From Porticoccus sp964395715 (GTDB taxonomy: Bacteria > Pseudomonadota > Gammaproteobacteria > Pseudomonadales > Porticoccaceae), in the NCBI GenBank assembly GCA_964395715.1, contig CAYNAU010000002.1, positions 1-64,000 on the forward strand: a DNA stretch of 64,000 nucleotides, written 5' to 3'. The position numbers and the translations under genes are program-made. The notes under the pieces are model-generated. The model was not told the origin of the DNA, made no database searches, and saw nothing but the letters and a program-made list of their open reading frames with translations. Positions 26,209-35,400 of the stretch are shown here, piece by piece. Every line of letters starts with the position of its first letter. Position 1 is the stretch's first letter.

Positions 26209-27209
26209 ACTCTGACTTCATTAAGTGCCTTTAGAGCCTGCAGTAACACATCGGTTCCCGCCCGGGGCTGGTGGGCATGTTCACTGATATAACGACGGAA
26301 ACGTTTCGCGCCGGGAACGCCCTGATACAGCCCAAGGATATGGCGGGTCATTTGTCCCAGTCGGATACCTCTGGATAGCTCCTGCTCCACGAAGTCGGAG
26401 AACTGATCCAGAACGGCTTCACGGCTGGGTGGCGATGCCTCACTATCAAATAGACTTGTGTCTACCTGAGACAGGATATAAGGGTTGTGGTAGGCCTCTC
26501 GTCCCATCATCACGCCATCAACATGGTGCAGGTGTTGCAGTGATTGATCAATGCTTGTTACCCCACCGTTCAGAATAATTTCGCTGCCAGGGAAATCCTG
26601 CTTCAGGCGATATACGGCTTCATAGTCCAGAGGAGGGATTTCCCTGTTTTGCTTCGGGCTGAGACCTTTCAGCCACGCCTTGCGGGCATGAACGATAAAG
26701 GTTCCACACCCGGCATCTGCCAGTTTGCCTACAAAATCACGCAGGAAGCCGTAGCTGTCCAAGTCGTCAACACCAATGCGGTGTTTGATGGTGACGGGGA
26801 TGGTTGTCGCACCCTGCATGGCGGTGAAGCAGTTGACCACATGGTCGGCATTTTTCATCAGCACGGCGCCAAACATGCCAGACTGCACGCGATCGCTTGG
26901 GCAGCCGCAATTAAGGTTTATTTCGTCGTAATGATAGGTGGAGGCAATACGGGTTGCCGTTTCTAGTTCCTCGGGATTGCTCCCGCCCAGTTGCAGGGCG
27001 ATCGGGTGTTCGATTTTAGCGAACTCCAGGTGACGTTGCCGGTCGCCATGAATCAGTGCGCTACTGGTGACCATCTCTGTGTAAAGCAGGGTCTGTTTGC
27101 TCAATAAACGGTGAAAATAGCGACAGAACCGATCGGTGTATTCCATCATCGGGGCAACAGAAAAGCGGCGGTCAACCGCGGAAATTTTGGTGTGTTGTTG
27201 CTCTGGCAT
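26205..27209 (-). CDS. dusA: tRNA-dihydrouridine(20/20a) synthase DusA
   Basis: A 334-residue FMN enzyme that reduces uridine 20 and 20a in the tRNA D-loop. SVAPMMEYTDRFCR (17-30) is the FMN-binding opening, catalytic Cys103 lies in NLNCGCPSDRV, HARKAWLKGLSPKQNRE is the DusA-type loop, and NGGVTS and GREAYHNPY bind the phosphate. It is the first gene of the dusA-tal-terB run on the minus strand and diverges from the lap secretion genes. Confidence 0.95.
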   Translation of the reverse strand: MPEQQHTKISAVDRRFSVAPMMEYTDRFCRYFHRLLSKQTLLYTEMVTSSALIHGDRQRHLEFAKIEHPIALQLGGSNPEELETATRIASTYHYDEINLNCGCPSDRVQSGMFGAVLMKNADHVVNCFTAMQGATTIPVTIKHRIGVDDLDSYGFLRDFVGKLADAGCGTFIVHARKAWLKGLSPKQNREIPPLDYEAVYRLKQDFPGSEIILNGGVTSIDQSLQHLHHVDGVMMGREAYHNPYILSQVDTSLFDSEASPPSREAVLDQFSDFVEQELSRGIRLGQMTRHILGLYQGVPGAKRFRRYISEHAHQPRAGTDVLLQALKALNEVRV

Positions 27210-27355
27210 AGCCGGTAGTGGGAGATTAATCCTAAAAAAAGGTCATTATATCGACAAACTTGTGCAAATGGGGCCGTGTTATTGGGAGTGTCACCAACTG
27301 CGTGATAGGATTGCTGCGCCTGTTCTGGTGTTAAATTCGCTGATGGATTGACTGT

Positions 27356-29518
27356 ATGAATATGTCCGAGGTAGCCAACGAAGGCCTGTCGTCGAGCCCT
27401 GAGCTCGAATCCCATGAGTTAATGGACTGCCTGTTATTGGCAGCCACTCTGGAAGGACGACCTACATCGGCTCCTGCCGTGTCCTCAGGCCTGCCATTAG
27501 AAAATGGCCGTTTAACACCCAAAATCTTTAACCGCGCAGCCAACAGGGCCGGGCTGGCTTCGTTGATGCTGGAAAGGTCGCTGGAGGAAATCCCTCTGGA
27601 GGTACTGCCAGCCATATTGCTCACCAGGGACGGCAAGGCTCTGGTGCTGAGTGGCCTTGACGCCAATCTGAATCTGGCTTTTCTGACCAATCCCGTTACC
27701 CAGGAACAGACACAGGCTGACCTGAAAGAGCTTCAGGCAATATACAGCGGCAAGGTCTTTTATTTGCGCCCCATGCAGCAATTTGATTCGCGCACACCAA
27801 AAATTCATCAGGAAAAAGGCGCTCACTGGTTCTGGGATGTATTGCGCAGCTCGTCAAAAATCTATCGCGATGTGTTGCTGGCTTCTTTTTTGATCAACCT
27901 CTTCGTCTTGGCTCAGCCCCTGTTCGTGATGAATGTCTACGACCGGGTAGTACCCAATAATGCCATTGAAACCCTGTGGGCTCTGGCCATCGGTGTGTTG
28001 ATTGTCTATGTCTTTGATCTGGCCTTGAAACTGTTGCGTGCCTACCTGGTGGAGTTGGCAGCAAAAAGAGCTGATGTGGTGTTGTCGGCACAGCTGTTTG
28101 AAAAGGTACTGAATCTGCAGATGTCAGTGCGCCCGAGCTCAGCCGGTGCTTTTGCCTCCCGTATTCACGATTTTGACATGCTGCGGAACTTCGTGACTTC
28201 CTCGACCATATTGACCCTGATTGATTTGCCCTTTGTCATTATCTTCATGATATTTATTTTCTACCTGGGCGGCTGGTTGGTGGCCGTGCCCATTCTCATG
28301 TTTCCACTGGCAATCTACCTGGGGCTGCGTGCCCAGAAAAAATTGCGACCCACCATTGAAAATGTCATGCGTGGCAGCGCCAAGAAAAATGCCACCCTGA
28401 TTGAAAGCCTGGTGGGAATTGAAACCATCAAGACCCTCGGGGCAGAAGGTCAGGTGCAGAGAAGCTGGGAGCAGTCGGTGGGCTATGTCTCTCAATGGGG
28501 GCTGCAGTCGCGATTGATTTCAAATACTGCTTTGCAGAGTGTGCAGTTTCTCCAACAGGTGGCCATGGTGGCGATCGTGGTGGTGGGGGTATACCTGATT
28601 GCGGATCAAAACCTGACACTGGGTGGACTGATTGCCTGTGTCATCCTCAATGGTCGAGCACTCGCACCGCTGAGTCAGATAGCCAGCCTCTTGGTTAGTT
28701 ATGACCACGCTGAAGGCACACTGAAATCGCTGAATGAAGTGATGGCGTTGCCGGTAGAGCGTGAAGCTGACAAGCGCTACCTACACCGCCCGGTCCTGGA
28801 AGGCAATATTCGTTTGAAGCAGGTGACTTTTACTTATCCGGAGCAGCCGCGGCCCGCCCTAGAAAATGTCGATTTCACGATCAAGTCCGGAGAGAAAGTG
28901 GGCGTTATTGGGCGAATCGGCTCCGGTAAATCAACGCTGGCGAAACTGATGATCCGCCTTTATGACGCGAATGAAGGCGCCGTCCTGGTCGATGGTTTTG
29001 ACGTCAAACAGCTCGACCCGGCAGACCTGCGCATCAATGTGGGTTACGTGGCACAGGATGCCAAACTGTATTTCGGTACCGTTCGGGAAAACATTACCTT
29101 TGGCGTCCAGGGCGTCAGCGACGCCGAGGTGGTGGAGGCGGCGAGAAAAGCCGGAATACTGGAGCTGATCAATAGCCACCCCCTGGGCTTTGAAATGCCG
29201 GTGGGAGAGCGGGGCGAGAACCTTTCCGGGGGGCAGCGCAGTGCCATTTCCATGGCGAGAACATTCTTGCGACAACCTAAAGTGTTACTGATGGATGAAC
29301 CGACATCGGCCATGGATCAGGGCACTGAAGAAAGCCTGTGCCGTCAGATCAAGACCGAGTTTGCGGATAGCACACTTTTTCTGATTACCCACAAAATGAG
29401 TATGTTGGCACTGGTGGATCGCCTGATGGTGGTTGATCGCGGCACTATTGTTGCCGATGGCCCGAAGGAGACGGTTTTGGCAGCCCTCAAAGAAGGCAAA
29501 ATCAGAGGCAAAAGTTAA
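27356..29518 (+). CDS. lapB: type I secretion ABC transporter (LapB-like)
   Basis: A 720-residue inner-membrane exporter. An N-terminal C39-like domain (about 20-150, LMDCLLLAATLEGRP) lacks a working protease site and serves to dock the substrate. Six transmembrane helices span about 165-440, followed by the ATPase with Walker A GRIGSGKST, signature LSGGQRSAISMAR and Walker B VLLMDEPTSAMD. It belongs to the group that exports large RTX adhesins. lapC follows with a one-base overlap (TAATG). A second ATG two codons later is also possible. Confidence 0.92.
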   Translation: MNMSEVANEGLSSSPELESHELMDCLLLAATLEGRPTSAPAVSSGLPLENGRLTPKIFNRAANRAGLASLMLERSLEEIPLEVLPAILLTRDGKALVLSGLDANLNLAFLTNPVTQEQTQADLKELQAIYSGKVFYLRPMQQFDSRTPKIHQEKGAHWFWDVLRSSSKIYRDVLLASFLINLFVLAQPLFVMNVYDRVVPNNAIETLWALAIGVLIVYVFDLALKLLRAYLVELAAKRADVVLSAQLFEKVLNLQMSVRPSSAGAFASRIHDFDMLRNFVTSSTILTLIDLPFVIIFMIFIFYLGGWLVAVPILMFPLAIYLGLRAQKKLRPTIENVMRGSAKKNATLIESLVGIETIKTLGAEGQVQRSWEQSVGYVSQWGLQSRLISNTALQSVQFLQQVAMVAIVVVGVYLIADQNLTLGGLIACVILNGRALAPLSQIASLLVSYDHAEGTLKSLNEVMALPVEREADKRYLHRPVLEGNIRLKQVTFTYPEQPRPALENVDFTIKSGEKVGVIGRIGSGKSTLAKLMIRLYDANEGAVLVDGFDVKQLDPADLRINVGYVAQDAKLYFGTVRENITFGVQGVSDAEVVEAARKAGILELINSHPLGFEMPVGERGENLSGGQRSAISMARTFLRQPKVLLMDEPTSAMDQGTEESLCRQIKTEFADSTLFLITHKMSMLALVDRLMVVDRGTIVADGPKETVLAALKEGKIRGKS

Positions 29519-30882
29519 TGTTTTCAACGCTGCGCAATAAATTCCGGAAGCAGTTTCAGCAGACGCCTGCTGTTGACCTGAAATATATGTCCTATTCCTC
29601 TGAGGCGGTACTCAAACAATCACCGCTAGTTTCCCAATTGTTGTTATGGGTTATCGCCGCTTTTATCGTGGTGATGCTTATCTGGGCCAGCCTCGCCAAA
29701 ATTGATGAATTTACCCGGGGTGAGGGCAAGATTGTTCCATCCAGTGATATTCAGGTGGTCCAAAACCTTGAGGGGGGTATTCTTGCCTCCCTGCTCGTAG
29801 CAGAAGGCGATGTGGTTGCTCGTGGTCAGCCGTTGATCCAGATTGACGACACTATTTTTGCTTCTACCTATAAAGAGCGTTCGCTGCAGGCAGAACAGCT
29901 GACCATCAAGGCGGCAAGGCTTCGGGCTGAGGCGAATGGCACCAGTTTTGATGAAGAGCTGGCCAAGCTGGGTGGAGATTATGATTCTCTGCTGGTGGCC
30001 AGTGAACGTGCATTGTACGAGTCCCGGCGTCAGGAGCATCACTCGCAGCTGGAAATTCTCGATCAGAAAGCTTCCCAGAAGAAACAGGAGCTGTCCTCCA
30101 TTAAGGTGAATCGCCAGAGCCTTTCAGACAGTTATGATTTGATGCGACGGGAGCTTAACTTCACCCGCCCACTGGTTGCCGAGGGAGCCGTGTCCCAGGT
30201 TGAATTACTGCGCCTTGAACGCCAGGTAACTGATCTCAAGGGCGAACTGGACCGCGCGGCAATAGCTATTCCTCAGCTTGAAGCGGCATACAGCGAGGCC
30301 AAAAACAATGTCACCAGTCATGCGCAGACATTTGCCAGCGAATCCCGTGGTGAGCTGAATGAGGTGATGTCAGAGCTGGGGCGCATCATGCAGAGTAATG
30401 AGGCGCTGGAGGACCGGGTTAAGCGTACTGTGGTCAGGTCGCCCATGAAGGGCACGGTAAAACAGCTCAAGGTAAAAACCGTTGGCGGTGTGATTCAGCC
30501 GGGTATGGATCTGGTGGAGATTGTGCCGTTTGATGACTCTTTGCTGGTTGATGCTCGGGTCTTGCCTCGCGACATTGCGTTTATCCACCCGACGCAACCG
30601 GCTACCGTAAAGTTTACGGCCTACGACTTTTCCATTCACGGAGGTTTGGCCGCCAAGGTGGTTCATATCAGCCCGGACACCATTGTGGACGAAGAGGGTG
30701 TTAGCTATTACCAGGTCAGGTTGCAGACTGAGAGCAGCAACCTTGGTAAGCCCGAAGATCCCTTGCCGATTATTCCCGGAATGACGGTTCAGGTGGATAT
30801 TCTTACCGGTAAAAAGACAATTCTAGATTACCTGTTAAAGCCCATTTTAAAGACAAAAGAGTTGGCGTTTCGCGAGAGGTAA
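29518..30882 (+). CDS. lapC: HlyD family membrane fusion protein (LapC-like)
   Basis: A 454-residue periplasmic adaptor that links the LapB ATPase to the outer-membrane channel. It has one transmembrane helix at about 40-59 (LLLWVIAAFIVVMLIWAS), a split lipoyl-like domain (ARGQPLIQIDD before, and VVRSPMKGTVKQLKVKTVGG after), and a long coiled-coil hairpin at about 120-300. The C-terminal beta-barrel contains VQVDILTGKKTILDYLLKP, typical of type I secretion adaptors. Its start overlaps the lapB stop. Confidence 0.93.
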   Translation: MFSTLRNKFRKQFQQTPAVDLKYMSYSSEAVLKQSPLVSQLLLWVIAAFIVVMLIWASLAKIDEFTRGEGKIVPSSDIQVVQNLEGGILASLLVAEGDVVARGQPLIQIDDTIFASTYKERSLQAEQLTIKAARLRAEANGTSFDEELAKLGGDYDSLLVASERALYESRRQEHHSQLEILDQKASQKKQELSSIKVNRQSLSDSYDLMRRELNFTRPLVAEGAVSQVELLRLERQVTDLKGELDRAAIAIPQLEAAYSEAKNNVTSHAQTFASESRGELNEVMSELGRIMQSNEALEDRVKRTVVRSPMKGTVKQLKVKTVGGVIQPGMDLVEIVPFDDSLLVDARVLPRDIAFIHPTQPATVKFTAYDFSIHGGLAAKVVHISPDTIVDEEGVSYYQVRLQTESSNLGKPEDPLPIIPGMTVQVDILTGKKTILDYLLKPILKTKELAFRER

Positions 30883-31077
30883 TATCCCTAACAGGTGATT
30901 CTATATAGTTAAAAATGTAGACTGCGTCACACTTTTTCAACCAAAAGCTATAAACGGTATTAAGTCGCCTCTGAGCGGTAACTGCTTCCCATGGGTTTTG
31001 TGATACAAATCAATGTATGGAATGGTTAATGTTTCGAGGCTTGTGTAAAACAACGTCGTGCGAAAGGAAAACAAACT

Positions 31078-32391
31078 ATGTTTAAGCGCCAGTTATCAAT
31101 ATTGCTGCTAGCGGGATTTGCAGCTACTACCATGCACGTTCAGGCTGAGTCCCTGGACCTGCGTGACGCTATAGCCCAAACCATTCAAACCAACCCCGAA
31201 GTTCTGGCCGAATTGCGTGAAGTAGACACCAGAGACCGCCAGGTGCGTGAAGCACTGGGTGGCTACTATCCCACAGTGGACCTGCTGGCCGGTTTCGGTT
31301 TCCAGGAGCGTGATCCCACTTCCCGTGAATTTGCTGACCCGAATCGTACCCGTAATGAATTGGAACGTAGGGAAGCCCAGCTCAATGTCAGTCAGCTGGT
31401 GTTTGACGGTTTTCAGACCCCGAATGAGCACAAAAATCAGATGGCTCGTCACAAGAGCTCTGAGTTCCGGGCGCAATCTGTGGGTGAGGATATCGCACTT
31501 CAGGTTGTCAGAACCTACCTGGAAGTGATCAAGCAGCAGGATATTCTGGCGCTGGCCAAGCAGACCCTGGCAACCCATGAAGATATCTACGACAAAATGA
31601 AAAAGCGTTTTGACTCCGGTGTTGGTAGCCGTGCTGACTTCGATCAGATTTCCGGTCGTTTGGCATTGGCCAAGACCAACGTGATCAGTCAGACAGCTAA
31701 CCTGCTGGATGCCAAAACCAACTTCCAGCGCGTGGTTGGTACCTATCCCAGTGAGGGCGCGTTGACCCATCCTGGCACATATCGTAAGTATCTGCCCATG
31801 TCTATTGATGACGCTGTCGCCAAGGCGCTGGATAACCACCCATTACTGAAAACAGCGGCGGCAGATATTGAGGCGGTCAATTATCAGTATGAACAGACCA
31901 AAAGCCCTTTCTACCCCCATTTCCATGTGGAGCTGGAACGTGATCTCAATGACAACATTGATGGGGTTGAAGAGCAGGTAGATGATCTGAAAGTGATGCT
32001 GAGAATGCGTTACAACCTCTACCGTGGTGGTTCAGACAAGGCGCGTAAGCAACAGTTTGCGTATCTGGTAGAAAAGGCGAAGGAAGTGCGCAATAACACC
32101 CACCGTCAGGTGGAGCAGGAAACACGCCTGGCCTGGGTTGCCTATGAGTCTATCCGTGATCAGATTCCTTCTCTGGAGGACTACGTCAAGGATTCTTCCG
32201 CGACCAAAGAAGCCTACATCAAGCAGTTTGATTTGGGTCGCAGGACTTTGCTGGATCTGTTGAATACAGAAAATGAAATGATTTCTGCCAAACAGTCCTT
32301 GGTGGCTGCCCAGCAGGATCTTCTTTACAACGAGTATCGGCTGTTCCAGACCATGGGTGAGCTCTTGTACACCGTGGGTGTGGAACTTTAA
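31078..32391 (+). CDS. lapE: TolC-like outer-membrane channel (LapE-like)
   Basis: A 437-residue outer-membrane efflux protein. Residues 1-24 are a signal peptide ending in VQA. The two TolC halves are visible as repeats with long helices (DLRDAIAQTIQTNPEVLAEL... and SIDDAVAKALDNHPLLKTAA...). It is separated from lapC by 195 bases of noncoding sequence, so it may have its own promoter. It stands directly before the adhesin gene, which supports a dedicated role in adhesin export. Confidence 0.92.
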   Translation: MFKRQLSILLLAGFAATTMHVQAESLDLRDAIAQTIQTNPEVLAELREVDTRDRQVREALGGYYPTVDLLAGFGFQERDPTSREFADPNRTRNELERREAQLNVSQLVFDGFQTPNEHKNQMARHKSSEFRAQSVGEDIALQVVRTYLEVIKQQDILALAKQTLATHEDIYDKMKKRFDSGVGSRADFDQISGRLALAKTNVISQTANLLDAKTNFQRVVGTYPSEGALTHPGTYRKYLPMSIDDAVAKALDNHPLLKTAAADIEAVNYQYEQTKSPFYPHFHVELERDLNDNIDGVEEQVDDLKVMLRMRYNLYRGGSDKARKQQFAYLVEKAKEVRNNTHRQVEQETRLAWVAYESIRDQIPSLEDYVKDSSATKEAYIKQFDLGRRTLLDLLNTENEMISAKQSLVAAQQDLLYNEYRLFQTMGELLYTVGVEL

Positions 32392-32457
32392 GTACGAAAA
32401 TGCCATTAAGGTGAGAAACCTGAATTTTGACCGGGACAAACCGGGAGGGTTATGCAA

Positions 32458-35400
32458 ATGAACGAGCAAATTAAGCAAGGAAACACAATCGAGTCCAATG
32501 ATGGGCAACAAATCATGGGATTTGTTGCATCCACAGATGGCGCGACTGTTGTCGTTGTATCTGCTGACGGAACGCTCCGCGAGCTCAACCCCGGTGATGC
32601 CATCCGTGAAGGCGATGTTCTTCAGGTGACTGACGGTAGTCACGTGACCATTACCTTTGCCGATGGCTCAACCCGACAACTGGATAGCGGTGGCACTTTT
32701 GTGATTGCCCAGGATACTTTCCAGCAACTGGCATTGGTTGATGGTGGTGAAGAGCAGAATCCTGAGTTTGAAGCGCTGTTGGCAGCTCTTAACGAAGGCC
32801 AGGATATAGCTGAGGGCCAGGAAGCTACTGCAGCAGGTGAAGCAGGTGCTGCTGGCGGATCAGGTGATGAAATCGGCCAGGGCCTCTACTTTAATCTGAT
32901 TGGTGGTGAAGTAACCCCCACCGCCGGTATTGACCCAGATTACGTGCCACCACCCACACTCGACCCGACGGCGGATACCGACGTGCAGGAAGGTGTGCCG
33001 ACTGTCAGTGTTTCTGTAGAAGTTGAAATTGACATTCAGGACCCGCCGGATGGCGGCGAACCGCCAACCACTCCTACACCTGAATATCCAGTGGTAGTTA
33101 GTGGAAATTCAGCAAGTGTTCTTGAGGGCACCAGCGAGGGCGGAAAAGAAATCGTTTTTATTCTGCAACTGGATAAAGCTTATAACCAGGATGTGACAGT
33201 TACTTACGAACTGAAGCCGGTCACTGCAGATAATCCTGAGGACTGGTATGACGGCCCTGTGGTAAATACGGTGACCATTCCTGCGGGCGAAACATCTTTC
33301 CCGGTTACAGTCACTATCGTTGAGGATCGCTTGGACGAAGGCAACGAAACCTTCGACATTATGATTTTGTCGGCGACTAACGCGACAGTGAACCCATCTT
33401 CAAACAGTGCGACGGTGACTATTTTTGACGATGACACAACGCCGGTTGCAAATGATGATTCTGGTTCTATTTCAGATGGAGTCGAAATTAGCTATGTGGT
33501 CAGTGGCAACGTGCTGTCAAATGACACAGATGAAGATGGTGATTCTCCTCAAGTTGTCGCTAATTCACCTATCGTTTTGGGGCATGAGTACGGCACCCTC
33601 GTTATCGAAGAAAATGGTTCGTACACTTTTACTCTGAATGAGGAAGGAAAGGCTTACCTGATCTCGTTAAAAGGTGGTGAAACTGACTCAATTACCTTTG
33701 AAGATGCTTACCAAGTAACTGATGGTGTGAATGATGGTAATTTTGCAGATGTAGTTATTACCCTTGAAGGTATTAACGATCCGCCGGTAGCGGGTGACGA
33801 TTCAGATACGACCAATGAAGACACTCCGGTAGNNNNNNNNNNNNNNNNNNNNNNNNNNNNNNNNNNNNNNNNNNNNNNNNNNNNNNNNNNNNNNNNNNNN
33901 NNNNNNNNNNNNNNNNNNNNNNNNNNNNNNNNGACAGATGATGATGGCGCGGTATCCAATGTGGCGACCGTGTCGGTGACCATTGCTGATGTCAATGATC
34001 CGCCGGTAGCGGGTGACGATTCAGATACGACCAATGAAGACACTCCGGTAGTGATTGATGTCACTGGCAACGACAGTGATGTGGACGGCACCATTGTGGG
34101 CTGGACCCTGGTGAGTCAGGCGAGCAATGGCAGTGTGGTGAACAATGGTGATGGCACCTTCACCTACACGCCGAACGCCAACTTCTTCGGCAGTGACAGC
34201 TTCACCTACACCGTGACAGATGATGATGGCGCGGTATCCAATGTGGCGACCGTGTCGGTGACCATTGCTAGTGTCAACGACCGTCCAGTTGCTCAGGGGG
34301 GCGTGTTACGTGTTTCTGAAGAGGGTCTGTCAGGTGGTAATATTGATGATATTGGCACAGACGATCAAACGAATAGTGCAACTGATGACATAACTATTCC
34401 CGGCTCAGATATTGATGGCGACACATTGAGTTATAGTCTATCAACTTTGGCTTCTCTGTCCTCTGGTGGTCAATCTATTGCCTTCGCGGGTACAGGAACT
34501 GTTGGCGATCCTTTAATCGGCACTATCGACGGCGGTGTAACGACTATTATCACTCTTACTGTAGACGCCACAGGTAAAGTGTCTGTCACTCTAGACGGCC
34601 CCATTGATCACGAAAGTGATACAGATAACGAAGGTGAACTAAGTTTTAATGTCACCTTAACCGTTTCAGATGGGCTGTTAAGTGATGATGCTACAGTCAC
34701 AGTCACCGTTGAGGATGACAGTCCTGTGGTTTTCTATCCAGAGCATGCCCATGTGGTACTGCCCATAGCTGGTGGAGAGTCAGTGGAAGTCAGTCAGTCC
34801 ATTAACTTTGCTGGCAAGGTGGGTGGAGATGGGCTGGGTACTGTTAAATTTGATTCTAGTCTGGATGGAATAGCCTTTACAGATGATGCTGGACTGCAAC
34901 TGTTCCTTAACAATAAGCCCCTGACTTTAGAAATCATCGATGACCAGCATATTCAGGCTGTAACCTCTGATGGCGAGATTGCCATGCAGGCGGAAATTGA
35001 CGCGCTAGGTGATGTGACTATCACCATGTTCCCTAGTGGCTTTATCACAAATACGGAAATCACCACGGTGACAGACCTTTCCGGTATCGGTGGTGGTAAC
35101 GTTCCCTTTAAGGGCTTGAATATTGGATCCAAACAATCCCCTGATGCTGATACAACAGATGATGTTCTGGTGTCTTCCGAGATAAACCCGCTGAATGATC
35201 TCAATGCTGGATCGGTCAACAGTAATGCTACTGAGTTGGGTGTCGGTCAGGGTAATGAGGTATCAAGTGGCGAGTATATTCGTTATGACCTGGTTGAGGG
35301 TCTGAGCATAGTCGATTCGCCAAACAATGAGTCTTACTCTTTCACTAACCACCAAGAGGCTGTTTACTCCTTTAAACAGCAGGTAAACATTACTGGTGGC

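Noticed and set aside
31108..31839. 243-codon antisense frame inside lapE
   Set aside because: The plus-strand TolC-like protein is clear; the antisense frame is a codon-bias shadow.
33775..34275. Direct repeats considered as a CRISPR array
   Set aside because: They are in-frame 94-codon protein domain repeats in an adhesin gene, with no short repeats or spacers.
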